A stretch of 64,000 nt of DNA, from NCBI RefSeq assembly GCF_900106535.1, contig NZ_FNOH01000003.1, positions 620,001 to 684,000 on the forward strand. The letters run 5' to 3'. Origin of the DNA: Myxococcus xanthus. Lineage in GTDB: Bacteria > Myxococcota > Myxococcia > Myxococcales > Myxococcaceae. A model generated the notes under the pieces. That model worked only from the letters and a program-made list of their open reading frames with translations, did not search any database and was not told the origin of the DNA. Position 1 is the first letter of the stretch. The number at the start of each line of letters is the position of its first letter. Positions 1 to 10,932 of the stretch are shown here, piece after piece. Made by a program: the position numbers and the translations under genes.

Positions 1-314
1 GCTTCGACAAGCAGGTGACCGCGGCGGGGCTGGCGCGCATCCTCGACATGGCCCTGGAGCTGTGCCCGGAGTTGGGCTCGGCGCCCGTCACGGAGACGTG
101 GGCGGGCTTCCGGCCGTGGACCGAGGACAAGCGGCCCTACCTGGGTGAAGGCCCCGTGCCCGGGCTCTTCCTGGCCACGGGCCACTTCCGAAACGGCATC
201 CTCCTGGCCCCCATCACCGCGAAGCTCGTCGCGCAGGCCGTACTGGGTGAGCGTCCCGCCGTGGACCTGGCCCCCTTCCGGTACGATCGCTCGCCCGCCC
301 AACCCCGCACCTGA
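1..314 (+). CDS. thiO: Glycine oxidase / FAD-dependent amine oxidoreductase, C-terminal part (ThiO-like)
   Basis: The 5' end lies outside the window; codons run from base 3 to the TGA at 312-314. The visible ~103 residues match the end of DAO-type oxidases: an ETWAGFRPWT segment, an LGEGPVPGLFLATGHFRNGI stretch where the FAD and substrate sites close, then a short helical tail. ThiO oxidises glycine to the imine used for the thiazole half of thiamine. A thiC gene with a TPP riboswitch 3 kb downstream supports the thiamine reading, although they are not in one operon. Only the C-terminus is seen, so another DAO-family oxidase is possible. Confidence 0.72.
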   Translation, partial: FDKQVTAAGLARILDMALELCPELGSAPVTETWAGFRPWTEDKRPYLGEGPVPGLFLATGHFRNGILLAPITAKLVAQAVLGERPAVDLAPFRYDRSPAQPRT

Positions 315-521
315 CGCAACCCGACGTCAAGGGTGGGAGCCGTTCCCCTGCCTCCTCGGACGCGGGGGGCACGAGCGAGCGGGCGGTCCCGCCGCCTGAT
401 TCAGAGGGGCGGACAGGACGCGGAGCATGCCTGTCCCACCCACCGCCAGGGGTCGTCCCCTCGCCAGGCCCCTCAATCGATCAGCCGTGAACCCTGATCC
501 GATGGTAAATTCCCGTACGCG

Positions 522-1796
522 TTGGCCAATGAATCCCGGAAACCTCTAGAATCGCTCGCTGTGGAAGCCATCCCCCCTGCCCCACCCCGAATCCTCATCG
601 TCGATGATGACGACTCCGTACGAGACGTCATCTCTGTCCTGCTACGTGAGGAAGGCTACAACTGTGTCGTCGCCAACGGGGCCGAGATGGCCCTGGACCT
701 GGCGGGCGAGGAGGAGACGCCGCTCGTCATCAGTGACATGAAGATGCCGGGCAAGGACGGCCTCTGGCTCCTGGAGAACCTCCGCGAGCGGCTCCCCGAC
801 ACCTCCGTCATCATGCTCACGGGCTACGGTGACACCGAATCGGCAGTGGACTGCCTGCGCCGCGGCGCGGTGGACTACCTGCTCAAGCCACCCAAGCTCA
901 CGGACCTCATCCGGGCCATCGAGCGGGCGCTGGCCAAGCGCCGCATCGAGATGGCCCGCAAGCGCTACCAGAAGAAGCTGGAGCGCAAGGTCCGGGACAG
1001 GACGGCCGAGCTGCGCAGCGCCCTGCGCGACATCGCCAACACGTACCAGAACACGCTGCTGGCCCTGGTGGCCGCCCTGGACGCGCGCGAGCACGAGACG
1101 AGCGACCACTCCCAGCGCGTGGTCAGCTACACGTCCGCCATCGCGCAGCGCATGGGCATCCAGGGCAAGGAGCTGGAGGAGATCGGACGCGGCGCGCTGC
1201 TGCACGACATCGGGAAGATTGGCGTGCCGGACGCGGTGCTGCTCAAGCCGGGCAAGCTCACCCCGGACGAGTGGCTGGAGATGCGCAAGCACCCGGACAT
1301 CGGCTTCCAGATGATCCAGGCCATTCCGTTCCTGGACACGCCTGCCTCCATCGTCCTTTCGCACCAGGAGCGCTGGGACGGCGCCGGCTATCCGCGCAAC
1401 CTCCAGCGGCACGAAATCCACATCGGCGCGCGCATCTTCGCCGTGGCGGACACGCTGGACGCGATGACGAGCGACCGGCCCTACCGCAAGGGCACGACGT
1501 TCACCAACGCCATCCAGGAGATCAAACGCTGCGCCAACACGCAGTTCGATCCGGAGGTCGTGCGGGCGTTCCTCGACATTGGCGAGGAGGGGCTGATCCG
1601 CATCAAGCAGGAGATGGCGACGAAGAAGCTCCAGCTCCCGCAGGCCGAGCAGGACGCCCATGACGCCGAGGCGGAGCTGGCCCGGCTCACGGATCTGGAC
1701 GACGACGTGGACGCCGCCGTGCCTGGGCACTCCGCCAGTGACGAGGACGAGCCCAAGTCCGCCGTCGTTCGTTCGGTGGCTGGCAACAAGGGGTGA
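522..1796 (+). CDS. Response regulator with HD-GYP domain (cyclic-di-GMP phosphodiesterase-like)
   Basis: A CheY-like receiver (about residues 22-140; acidic pair DDDD at 28-31, phospho-acceptor D72 in SDMKMPG, K122 in LKPP) is joined by a charged coiled linker (140-170) to an HD-GYP domain (175-350). The metal-binding HD is H228-D229 in LLHDIGKIGVPD, and the signature is HQERWDGAGYP with GYP at 289-291, so the hydrolase motif is intact. The acidic tail (~355-424) is low complexity. It should hydrolyse c-di-GMP under phosphorylation control, but no kinase gene adjoins it. The start is uncertain: TTG 522 is used here, and GTG 561 is in frame and would begin just before the receiver. The stop at 1794-1796 lies just before the moaA leader. 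Confidence 0.9.
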   Translation: MANESRKPLESLAVEAIPPAPPRILIVDDDDSVRDVISVLLREEGYNCVVANGAEMALDLAGEEETPLVISDMKMPGKDGLWLLENLRERLPDTSVIMLTGYGDTESAVDCLRRGAVDYLLKPPKLTDLIRAIERALAKRRIEMARKRYQKKLERKVRDRTAELRSALRDIANTYQNTLLALVAALDAREHETSDHSQRVVSYTSAIAQRMGIQGKELEEIGRGALLHDIGKIGVPDAVLLKPGKLTPDEWLEMRKHPDIGFQMIQAIPFLDTPASIVLSHQERWDGAGYPRNLQRHEIHIGARIFAVADTLDAMTSDRPYRKGTTFTNAIQEIKRCANTQFDPEVVRAFLDIGEEGLIRIKQEMATKKLQLPQAEQDAHDAEAELARLTDLDDDVDAAVPGHSASDEDEPKSAVVRSVAGNKG

Positions 1797-1852
1797 GCCT
1801 GGCTGGAAGAGATGACCGCACGGGGGGCGGCTGTTATGAGGACAGGTCCGCC

Positions 1853-2857
1853 GTGACGACACCTGCCCTCCAGCCCCCGCCTTCCGCGTTGGCTCCGCCC
1901 CTGCTGGACGCGCAGGGGCGGCGGATGACGTACCTGAGGCTGAGCATCACCGACCGGTGCAACTTCCGGTGCAGCTACTGCTCGCCCGCTTCGTGGGGTG
2001 GCAAGCGGGACCTGCTGGGCCCCGAGGAGTTGGAGCGAATCACCTCCGTCTTCGCCCGCATGGGAATCCGCCGCGTGCGGCTCACCGGCGGCGAGCCGTT
2101 GATCCGCCCGGACATCCTCGACATCGCCCGGCGCATCGCCGCGGTGCCCGGCATCCAGCACCTGGCCATCACCAGCAATGCCAGCCACCTGGAGCGGCTC
2201 GCCCGCCCCCTGCGCGAGGCGGGCGTCACCCAGCTCAACCTGAGCCTGGACACCCTCCTGGCGGAGACGTTCCGCCGCATCTCCAAACAGGGGGATTTCG
2301 ACGCGGTGCTGCGAGGCGTGGACGCGGCGGCGGGCGCCGGCTACGCGTCTCTCAAGCTCAACGTCGTCGTCATGCGGGGCGTGAACGACGAGGAAGCCTC
2401 CGCCCTGATCGCCTATGCGCACGCGCGCGGCTTCACGCCCCGCTTCATCGAGCTGATGCCCTTCGGTCAGGGCACGCCGGTGCCCACCGCGGAGCTGGTA
2501 GAGCGGCTCCAGGCGTCAGGACTGCCGCTGGAACCCGAGCCTGATGACACGGGCGACGCCGCCGGACCGGCGCGCTACTGGCGTGCGCCCGGAGGCCGCG
2601 TGGGCTTCATCTCCCCGCTCACACAGAACTTCTGCGGCACCTGCAACCGCGTGCGCGTGGCGTCCAATGGCGACTTGCGCAGCTGCCTCGGCGGCCGGGC
2701 GCAGGCGCCGCTGCACCAGCTCATCCGCGGCGGCGCCAGCGACGTGGAGCTGGCCGTGGCCATCCGCCGGGCGCTGGGCGACAAGCCAGAAGGGCACCGC
2801 TTCACCGAGCCCGGCAACGGCGCCACGTTGCTGTCCATGATGGGCATCGGCGGTTGA
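1853..2857 (+). CDS. moaA: GTP 3',8-cyclase MoaA (radical SAM, molybdenum cofactor)
   Basis: MoaA converts GTP to 3',8-cyclo-7,8-dihydro-GTP in the first step of molybdopterin synthesis. The radical-SAM cluster motif CNFRCSYC gives Cys36, Cys40 and Cys43, preceded by the typical YLRLSITDR. The C-terminal second 4Fe-4S site is CGTCNRVR...LRSC, and the protein ends in Gly-Gly as MoaA must. Length (334 aa) is usual for the family. GTG 1853 was chosen because MoaA starts shortly before the DxxGR-YLRLS segment and a GAGG lies 11 bases upstream. The frame stays open to a GTG at 1793 overlapping the previous stop, so a longer, coupled form is possible. Confidence 0.93.
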   Translation: MTTPALQPPPSALAPPLLDAQGRRMTYLRLSITDRCNFRCSYCSPASWGGKRDLLGPEELERITSVFARMGIRRVRLTGGEPLIRPDILDIARRIAAVPGIQHLAITSNASHLERLARPLREAGVTQLNLSLDTLLAETFRRISKQGDFDAVLRGVDAAAGAGYASLKLNVVVMRGVNDEEASALIAYAHARGFTPRFIELMPFGQGTPVPTAELVERLQASGLPLEPEPDDTGDAAGPARYWRAPGGRVGFISPLTQNFCGTCNRVRVASNGDLRSCLGGRAQAPLHQLIRGGASDVELAVAIRRALGDKPEGHRFTEPGNGATLLSMMGIGG

Positions 2858-2858
2858 A

Positions 2859-2906
2859 AACACGACGGGCGGGCCCGCGCCTTCGCGCCTGGCCCGCCCG
2901 AGTGTT
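2859..2906. terminator. Bidirectional hairpin terminator between convergent genes
   Basis: Arms CGGGCGGGCC (2866-2875) and GGCCCGCCCG (2891-2900) pair perfectly, with an inner CGC/GCG turn. AACAC before and GTGTT after extend the stem and give A-rich and T-containing flanks on both strands. It sits between the convergent moaA and DUF4870 genes. Confidence 0.75.
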
Positions 2907-2939
2907 CCAGGACCGTTTCCGCCGGCCCCGCGTGGCGCG

Positions 2940-3329
2940 CTACTTCACCAGTCGAATGTTGACCGGGTACTTGTAGAGCTGACCCTCGTTCGCCTTCAGG
3001 CCCGCGATGATGGCGAAGACGATGGCGACGATGCCGACGATGGGCAGCAGGACGGCGCCAATGCCGATGCAAACCGTGATGGCGCTGACGAAGGCCGCGA
3101 TGAACACCGTGATCTGGAAGTTCAGCGACTCCACGGCGTGGGCGCGGACGAAGGAGGACTCCTTGCCCTTCGTCAGCATCAGCACCAGCGGCACGGCGAA
3201 GCCCAGGCCCACGAAGTTGGCCAGGATGGTGCCCATGTGAGCGAGCAGCCCCATCGTCTTCTCATCCTGGGTCGGCATCGGCGTGCCACTGATGAACGAA
3301 CCCATTTGCTCCTGCGGCGGAGTCTCCAT
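2940..3329 (-). CDS. DUF4870 (Tic20-like) small membrane protein
   Basis: A 129-residue membrane protein. A hydrophilic N-terminus precedes the DUF4870 pattern: a KTMGLLAHMG segment, a first hydrophobic stretch (~32-52), the conserved polar HAVESLNFQ region, then two close hydrophobic helices (~75-118) and a short basic tail ending in PVNIRLVK. The family is common in bacteria and has no assigned biochemical role. The ATG at 3327-3329 has a strong GGAGGGG ribosome site 6-8 bases upstream, so the in-frame upstream extension is rejected. It lies 116 bp downstream of thiC on the same strand and could be read through from it. Confidence 0.82.
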   Translation of the reverse strand: METPPQEQMGSFISGTPMPTQDEKTMGLLAHMGTILANFVGLGFAVPLVLMLTKGKESSFVRAHAVESLNFQITVFIAAFVSAITVCIGIGAVLLPIVGIVAIVFAIIAGLKANEGQLYKYPVNIRLVK

Positions 3330-3445
3330 TGAAAATCCCCTCCAAAGATGTCTCGGGCGCGTGCACCGCACCCAGCGGGGTCCACCATGACACGCACCCG
3401 CTCTGATTGTCACGTCCAGGACAGGTGATCTGAAGGGGCACCCGC

Positions 3446-5510
<2,065 letters not shown>

Positions 5511-5593
5511 CCCGGCCGCGGGCGCAAGCGCTTGTCGACCGCGCAATGCCTGCGGAGCGACGGGCCTCCGCGCAAAGCTTGCGTGCCCCAAGG

Positions 5594-5613
5594 CAGGGAA
5601 ACACCGTTCCCTG
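5594..5613. other. Short inverted repeat between divergent thiC and CBS gene
   Basis: CAGGGAA (5594-5600) and TTCCCTG (5607-5613) form a 7-bp stem with a 6-base loop, and further G/C pairing is possible outside a bulge. It lies between the thiC promoter and the CBS gene. It could be an operator or an RNA hairpin in the CBS leader. There is no direct evidence of function. Confidence 0.35.
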
Positions 5614-5687
5614 GGGCAGACCTGTTGGCCCCAGAGATGCAACGATGAAGGGACTATCGTCGTCTTCCAACTGCCAGGAGTACCGCC

Positions 5688-6119
5688 ATGCAGATTGTCG
5701 GAGAGCTGATGACCCGTGACGTCGTCACGCTCAAGGAAACGCAGAACCTGGCCAAGGCGGATGAGCTGCTCCGGCTGCACCGCATTCGTCACCTGCCGGT
5801 GGTGCGGCAAGAGAAGCTGGTGGGCCTCATCACCCACCGCGACCTGCTGCGCGCCGCCGCAACCCACGCCACGGACCCGGCCGCGCAGCCGCTCTGGGCC
5901 GCGGACATCATGACGCGCGACGTGCAGACGGTGCGCCCGGACACGCCGCTGCGCCGGGCGGTGACGCTGATGCTCGAGCACAAGTACGGCTGCCTGCCCG
6001 TGGTGGATGAGGGCGGCGTCCTCCAGGGCATCCTCACCGAGGCGGACCTGGTCCGCTACGCCCAGCACCTCATCGGCGAGCAGGACCGCCGGGAGCTCGC
6101 CGCCGAGTTCAATGCCTGA
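5688..6119 (+). CDS. CBS-domain pair protein
   Basis: A 143-residue protein made of two tandem CBS domains (about 5-62 and 76-135). Each has the MTRDV start and the conserved HLPVV/CLPVVD plus GLIT/GILTEADL strands. Stand-alone CBS pairs bind adenosine nucleotides and act as energy sensors. The ATG has an AGGAG site 7 bases upstream. A DASS-type transporter starts 67 bp downstream on the same strand and may share its transcript, so a link to transport control is possible but unproven. Confidence 0.88.
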   Translation: MQIVGELMTRDVVTLKETQNLAKADELLRLHRIRHLPVVRQEKLVGLITHRDLLRAAATHATDPAAQPLWAADIMTRDVQTVRPDTPLRRAVTLMLEHKYGCLPVVDEGGVLQGILTEADLVRYAQHLIGEQDRRELAAEFNA

Positions 6120-6186
6120 CCCCGCCGCCAGCGCGTGAGGGGCGGGCCCGTGTCCCCTCTCCGCCTGGCGCGCGCTCCCCCACCCC

Positions 6187-7578
6187 ATGTCCCCCACTCC
6201 CCTGACAGGAGCGGCCTCCGCCGAGGCCCCCCTCTCCGCGACTCCACCCGGCGTCTCCGCGCCCCGGCATGCGTTCGCGCTGGCCGGGCTCACGGGGGTC
6301 GCGCTGGTGGCGCTCCTCGGCGTCGAGGGACCGGTGGCCACGCGCACGGTGCTCATCGGCGGTGCCTGTCTGGTGCTCTGGCTGACGGAGGTGGTGCCCT
6401 CGTTCGTACCCACGCTGTTGCTGCTGGGCGCCACGCCCGTCCTCCTGGGGCCGCTGGACCGTGCCTATCAGCTGCCGTCGGTGCTCGCGTGGTGCGCGGA
6501 CCCGGTGCTCGTCCTGTTCCTGGGTGGCTTCACGCTGGAAGTGGCCGCCATGCGGCACGGACTGGATGCCTCGGTGGCGCGGCACGTGATGCGGCTGTCG
6601 GGTGGACGGCCTCGGCGGCTGGTGTTGCTGGTGATGGCGGGCGTCGCCTTCCTCTCCATGTGGATGTCCAACGTGGCCGCGGCGGCGATGATGCTGGCCG
6701 CGCTGCGTCCCCTGCTCCAGGCCATGCCCGCGGGCGCGCCGCTGCGGCCCGCGCTGCTGCTGGGCGTGGCCCTGGGCGCCAACGTCGGCGGCATCGCCAC
6801 GCCCGTGGGCAGCGGTCCCAATGCGCTCGCCGTATCCGCCGCGTCCGAGTATGCGCAAGTCACCTTCGCGAAGTGGATGTCCTTCGCCCTGCCGCTCACG
6901 ATGCTCCTGCTGCTGGCCGGCTTCGGACTGGTGCTGCTGCGCTTCCGCGTGGGCGGCAGGCTGACGCTGCCCCCCGAAGCACCCGTGTCCCTGGCGCGCT
7001 CGGGACGGCGCGTGCTCTGGGTGAGCGCGGCGTGCGTGGTGGCCTGGCTGGCAGAGCCGCTCCACGGTGTGCCCGCGCCCGTGGTGGCGCTGGCCGCCAC
7101 CGCGCTGCTCTTCGGCAGCGGCCTGTTGAAGCGCGAGGACCTGGGCCGGTTGGACTGGGCCACGCTGCTGCTCATCGCCGGCGGCATCGCCCTGGGCCGG
7201 CTGCTGGAGCACTCCGGGCTCATCGCTCGCGCACTTGCCGGCGCGGACCTTGCGGGCTGGCCGGTGCCGGTGCAGTTGGGGGTATTGGTGGCCGTCGCGG
7301 CGGTGCTGTCCGCGCTGATGAGCAACACGGGGACGGCGGCGCTCCTCATCCCCCTGGCCACACAACTGCATCCCGCCGTTTCGACGCCGGTCCTCGTGGC
7401 CCTGGGGTGCTCGCTGGGCATGCCCTTCGTCATCAGCACCCCGCCCAATGCGATGACGGTGGGCGAGGGGCTGGCCTCCTCCGAGCTGATGAAGTTGGGG
7501 GTTCCCCTGATGTTGGGCGGATGTCTGCTGGTGAGCGTCTCGGGCCCTGCCGTGCTGCGCCTCTTTGGGTTGCCATGA
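6187..7578 (+). CDS. DASS/SLC13-family anion symporter
   Basis: A polytopic inner-membrane protein (463 aa, about 11-12 hydrophobic segments) of the divalent anion:sodium symporter family, which carries dicarboxylates, sulfate or phosphate. It contains both Ser-Asn-Thr-like substrate/Na+ hairpins: SMWMSNVAAAAMM near 155-167 (the first is SNV rather than SNT) and SALMSNTGTAAL near 378-389. Each is followed by the conserved loop, GIATPVGSGPNALAV and VISTPPNAMTVGEGL. The substrate cannot be read from sequence. It follows the CBS protein closely. Confidence 0.87.
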   Translation: MSPTPLTGAASAEAPLSATPPGVSAPRHAFALAGLTGVALVALLGVEGPVATRTVLIGGACLVLWLTEVVPSFVPTLLLLGATPVLLGPLDRAYQLPSVLAWCADPVLVLFLGGFTLEVAAMRHGLDASVARHVMRLSGGRPRRLVLLVMAGVAFLSMWMSNVAAAAMMLAALRPLLQAMPAGAPLRPALLLGVALGANVGGIATPVGSGPNALAVSAASEYAQVTFAKWMSFALPLTMLLLLAGFGLVLLRFRVGGRLTLPPEAPVSLARSGRRVLWVSAACVVAWLAEPLHGVPAPVVALAATALLFGSGLLKREDLGRLDWATLLLIAGGIALGRLLEHSGLIARALAGADLAGWPVPVQLGVLVAVAAVLSALMSNTGTAALLIPLATQLHPAVSTPVLVALGCSLGMPFVISTPPNAMTVGEGLASSELMKLGVPLMLGGCLLVSVSGPAVLRLFGLP

Positions 7579-7695
7579 GTTTCTCTCCCAGCTTGCTCGG
7601 CACCACGGTACGAACGCGGCGTCCCGGAAGAAGCAGTCGCGCGGCATGCGCGTTGAAGGGGCACTGCCTGCTCAGGCTTCGGCGGAGGTGAGCCC

Positions 7696-8193
7696 GTGAC
7701 GAACGTGACCATCACTGAGTATGAAACGCGCCTCTACTGGCAGGGAGAGCGCGGCGCCGTGCTGACGAGCGACCGTGCGCCGCCCGTGCCCATTGGCCAG
7801 CCGCTGACCGGGCAGGACACCGTGGCCGTGGGCCCCTGGTCCCCGGAGGCCCTGCTCGTGGGCGCGGTGGAGGGACGCACCCTGCTGGCGTTCCTGGAGC
7901 AGGCGCGGGAAGCGGACGTGCGCGTGCTCTTCTACCAAAGCTCCGCGGTGGCCCGCGTGGTGTGTGGCGCGGACCAGCCGCCGCATCTCACGGATCTCAT
8001 CGTGCGCCCACACGTGGCCGTGGCCACCGAAGCCGACGCGGAGGCCGTCCGCCTCATCTTCACCGAGCTCCCCGCGCACTGCTTCCCCAGCTCCGTCATC
8101 AACATCACTCCGCGCATCGAACCGGTGGTCGAGACGTGGCACGCTCGTAGCAGTGGTCGAAGCGTACCCGCCGCGACCGCCCCCGCATCCTGA
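7696..8193 (+). CDS. OsmC/Ohr-fold protein with degenerate active site
   Basis: I read this 165-residue protein as a diverged OsmC-family member. It has an N-terminal antiparallel sheet, then the long-helix segment SPEALLVGAVEGRTLLAFLEQA at the place where OsmC proteins carry LL-GA-xxC, a second sheet, the DLIVRPHVAVATEADAE segment typical of the family, and LPAHCFPSSVI with the second Cys. The first (peroxidatic) Cys is absent, with Glu/Gly in the VEGRT stretch. A normal Cys-based hydroperoxide reductase seems unlikely. The GTG start has GGAGG 7 bases upstream. No partner gene is evident; a sigma-54 regulator begins 27 bp downstream. Confidence 0.6.
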   Translation: MTNVTITEYETRLYWQGERGAVLTSDRAPPVPIGQPLTGQDTVAVGPWSPEALLVGAVEGRTLLAFLEQAREADVRVLFYQSSAVARVVCGADQPPHLTDLIVRPHVAVATEADAEAVRLIFTELPAHCFPSSVINITPRIEPVVETWHARSSGRSVPAATAPAS

Positions 8194-8220
8194 CCTGACA
8201 GCAAAGGCTCCACCTCCCCC

Positions 8221-9636
8221 ATGTCCCCACAGCGAATCCTGGTCGTCGACGATGAGGACAATGCCCGCCGGGCGATTGCCACCATCCTGAATGAGGAAGG
8301 CTACGAAGTGGCCGAGGCCGCCAATGGCGCCGAGGCCCTGGCTCGCATCGGCGAGTTCTCCCCCGCGGTGGTGCTCACCGACGTGCGCATGCCGCAGATG
8401 GACGGCCTCACGCTGCTGAAGACGGCCCGCGAGCAGGGCAGCGACGCCACCTTCGTGATGATGACGGCGTTCGCCAGCGTGGAGACGGCCGTGGAGGCCA
8501 TGAAGTCCGGCGCGGACAACTTCCTGCTCAAGCCGTTGGACGCGGACCAGGTGCTCGTCACCCTGGGCAAGGTGCTGGAGAAGCGCAGCCTGCGCCAGGA
8601 GGCCGAGGCGCTGCGGGACCAGGTGCGCTCGCGCGTCCGCCGCTTCCACGACATCATCGGCGAATCGCCCCAGCTCCAAGGCATCTACGACGTCATCCGG
8701 AGGGCGGCGGGCACGCGTGCCACGGTGCTCATCCTGGGCGAATCGGGCACGGGCAAGGAGTTGATTGCCCAGGCCCTGCACCAGGAGTCGCCACGCAAGG
8801 ACAAGCCCTTCATCCGTGTGCACTGCGCGGCCCTGTCCGAGAACCTGCTGGAGAGCGAGCTGTTCGGCCACGAGAAGGGCTCATTCACGGGAGCGCTGGC
8901 CCGGAAGGAAGGCCGCTTCGAGCTGGCGGACGGTGGCACGCTGTTCCTGGACGAGATTGGAGAAATCTCTCCCGCCGTGCAGGTGAAGCTGCTGCGCGTC
9001 CTCCAGCAGCGTGAGTTCGAGCGCGTGGGTGGCACCCAGACGCTGAAGGTGGACGTGCGCATCGTCGCGGCCACGCACCGGGACCTGGTGGCCGAGGTGA
9101 AGGCGGGGCGGTTCCGCGAGGACCTCTACTACCGGCTCAACGTGGTGAGCGTGACGCTGCCGCCGCTGAGGGACCGCAAGAGCGACGTCCCCGCGCTGGT
9201 GAACCACTTCCTGGAGAAGTACAGCGATTCATACGGCAAGCAGGTGCGAGGCCTGGCACCCGGGACGCTCCAGGCGCTGCTGTCCCATGACTGGCCGGGC
9301 AACATCCGCGAGTTGGAGAACGCCATCGAGCGCGCGGTGGTGCTGGCGCAGGGGCAGGAGCTGTCCACGGATGACCTGCCGCCCGTGCTGCGTGGGCCCC
9401 GGCCGCACGGGACGTCCACGGGCGCGCTCATCCCGGGCGCCACGCTGGCGGCGATTGAACGCGAGGCCATCCTGCGCACGCTGGAGATGGTGCAGGGCTC
9501 CACATCCCGGGCCGCCGAGGTGCTGGGCATCAGCGTGCGGAAGATTCAGTACCGGCTCAAGGAATACAGCACGCCGGATGGCGCGCCGCTCAAGGTCGTG
9601 GCCGATGAGGCGGAGGACCTGGCCGCGGAGTCGTAG
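8221..9636 (+). CDS. Sigma-54-dependent response regulator (NtrC family)
   Basis: The order is receiver (1-120; DDED near 10-13, D54 phospho-acceptor, K104), AAA+ sigma-54 activator domain (142-380; Walker A GESGTGKE 173-180, Walker [10 protein letters not shown]) and C-terminal Fis-type helix-turn-helix ([19 protein letters not shown]). The sigma-54 contact loop reads GSFTGA (220-225) rather than the usual GAFTGA, a conservative change. It activates sigma-54 promoters when phosphorylated. No histidine kinase adjoins it, so it is an orphan regulator. Its start has no clear ribosome site. Confidence 0.95.
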   Translation: MSPQRILVVDDEDNARRAIATILNEEGYEVAEAANGAEALARIGEFSPAVVLTDVRMPQMDGLTLLKTAREQGSDATFVMMTAFASVETAVEAMKSGADNFLLKPLDADQVLVTLGKVLEKRSLRQEAEALRDQVRSRVRRFHDIIGESPQLQGIYDVIRRAAGTRATVLILGESGTGKELIAQALHQESPRKDKPFIRVHCAALSENLLESELFGHEKGSFTGALARKEGRFELADGGTLFLDEIGEISPAVQVKLLRVLQQREFERVGGTQTLKVDVRIVAATHRDLVAEVKAGRFREDLYYRLNVVSVTLPPLRDRKSDVPALVNHFLEKYSDSYGKQVRGLAPGTLQALLSHDWPGNIRELENAIERAVVLAQGQELSTDDLPPVLRGPRPHGTSTGALIPGATLAAIEREAILRTLEMVQGSTSRAAEVLGISVRKIQYRLKEYSTPDGAPLKVVADEAEDLAAES

Positions 9637-9677
9637 CGGTTTGATGGGTGGGCTGGGGCACTGCTACCGTGCCCTGG

Positions 9678-10853
9678 ATGGGATGGCATTCGAGGCGAGC
9701 CTCGGTTCACCGGGGCAACGTGCTGCTGAGGGTCCTGGGATGGGGTGTGAGCGGAATCCTGCTGCTCGCCGTGTTGGCCCTCGCGGCCTTCCACGTCTGG
9801 TCTCAGCGCCAATATGGCCCCGCCATCGGGCAGTTCCGGGCCGACGTCACGGCGCAGGTGGACTTCTTCTGCGAACAACAGGCGCTGGTGGGCGCGGAGC
9901 CGTGGTTTCACGAACCGCGGGGCTCGGGCGATGCAGGCCCGCTGCTCAACGAATGGCTCCGCGTGGCTTCCGGCCCGCCCGGTCTGGAAGAGTCACCCCT
10001 TCGGCTCCCGGCACACCTTCTGTTGCTCCAGAAAGCCGAGAGCATGGAGGACTGGATAACGTCGGACCTGGACCTCTCCAGCCTGGACTTCGGCTGGATG
10101 CGCCAGATGCATGCGTTCGACCACTGGAATGCCATTCCCCGTGCGTCCATCGCACCGGGCAAGCCTTTCGACCTGATGTCCGCGTCCTTTCCGGAGTTCT
10201 CGCTCCTGGTGCTCTGGTCGAAGTTGCGGCTCCGGCATGCGATTGAACAGGGGACGCCGCTGGAAGCCGTGCGCGACGTGAGGCAGCTCGCGTGGCTGGC
10301 CTACCGCACGGACACGCTGTTGGGCGGCATGGTCGCCCTCTCATTGCTCACCGTCGAACACAGGATCCACGCCACCTTGGAGAATCCCCCGCCTGACTGG
10401 CGGCCCATGAGCCTTGAACAACAGAGGCGCTTCAAGGCCGTGCTGTGGTCCGCCTCTGCCTTTTCGAGCATCGCTTCTCCCGTGGAGGTCAGCGAGAAGG
10501 CACGCACGTGTGAGCCGGCGATTGGCCGCTGTATTGGCCTGGTGGAAGCCGCCCTTCGCGGCCGTTACCTGGAACCCTATGCGAAAGGCACGCACCAGCA
10601 GGCGTACCTGGAACTCAAGACAGCCAGCGCGGCGGGCCACTGCCCCACGCAACTGCTGGCGTCCATCTGGGAGCAAGGGCTCACGGTGACGGATGACGAT
10701 ACAGGGCCGGGTGCAGGGGACGAGCGTCCCCTGGCGGCGCGGCTGATTCCCACGAGCGCCCTCAGGGGCCCCTTCGCACTCCAAATCCTGGCATCCTCGC
10801 TGACCACCCTCGACCCGCTCCGCGAGCTCAAAGCCCTGGCCCCCGCCCCTTAG
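9678..10853 (+). CDS. Membrane-anchored hypothetical protein
   Basis: I do not recognise this ~391-residue protein. An N-terminal hydrophobic segment (about residues 15-37, LLRVLGWGVSGILLLAVLAL) anchors a hydrophilic domain rich in Trp, Leu and Arg, with DLDLSSLDFGWM and later AYRTDTLLGGMVALSLLTVE segments and three or four Cys. The domain probably faces the periplasm. The start is unsure: GTG 9648, ATG 9678 and GTG 9720 are all in frame, and none has a clear ribosome site. It follows the NtrC-type gene by about 40 bp, which suggests co-transcription. Confidence 0.7.
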   Translation: MGWHSRRASVHRGNVLLRVLGWGVSGILLLAVLALAAFHVWSQRQYGPAIGQFRADVTAQVDFFCEQQALVGAEPWFHEPRGSGDAGPLLNEWLRVASGPPGLEESPLRLPAHLLLLQKAESMEDWITSDLDLSSLDFGWMRQMHAFDHWNAIPRASIAPGKPFDLMSASFPEFSLLVLWSKLRLRHAIEQGTPLEAVRDVRQLAWLAYRTDTLLGGMVALSLLTVEHRIHATLENPPPDWRPMSLEQQRRFKAVLWSASAFSSIASPVEVSEKARTCEPAIGRCIGLVEAALRGRYLEPYAKGTHQQAYLELKTASAAGHCPTQLLASIWEQGLTVTDDDTGPGAGDERPLAARLIPTSALRGPFALQILASSLTTLDPLRELKALAPAP

Positions 10854-10882
10854 CAAGGGCAATGCCTCCAGGAACGGCCATC

Positions 10883-10921
10883 TACGACGGGCGTCGTTGA
10901 CTCTTACGACGGCCGTCGTAA
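10883..10921. promoter_or_regulatory. Double operator for the BlaI-family repressor
   Basis: TTACGACGGCCGTCGTAA (10904-10921) is an 18-bp perfect palindrome. TACGACGGGCGTCGTTG (10883-10899) is an imperfect copy, with centres about 21-22 bp apart, two helical turns. BlaI/MecI/CopY repressors bind TACxAC-type dyads. Placement directly upstream of blaI and across its promoter indicates autorepression. Confidence 0.85.
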
Positions 10922-10924
10922 TAC
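10897..10924 (+). promoter_or_regulatory. Promoter of blaI-blaR1
   Basis: TTGACT (10897-10902) and TAATAC (10919-10924) are spaced 16 bp apart, with the perfect palindrome filling the spacer. The start of transcription would fall near 10931, only about two bases before the ATG at 10933, so the message may be leaderless. Confidence 0.75.
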
Positions 10925-10932
10925 TCCGCGAG

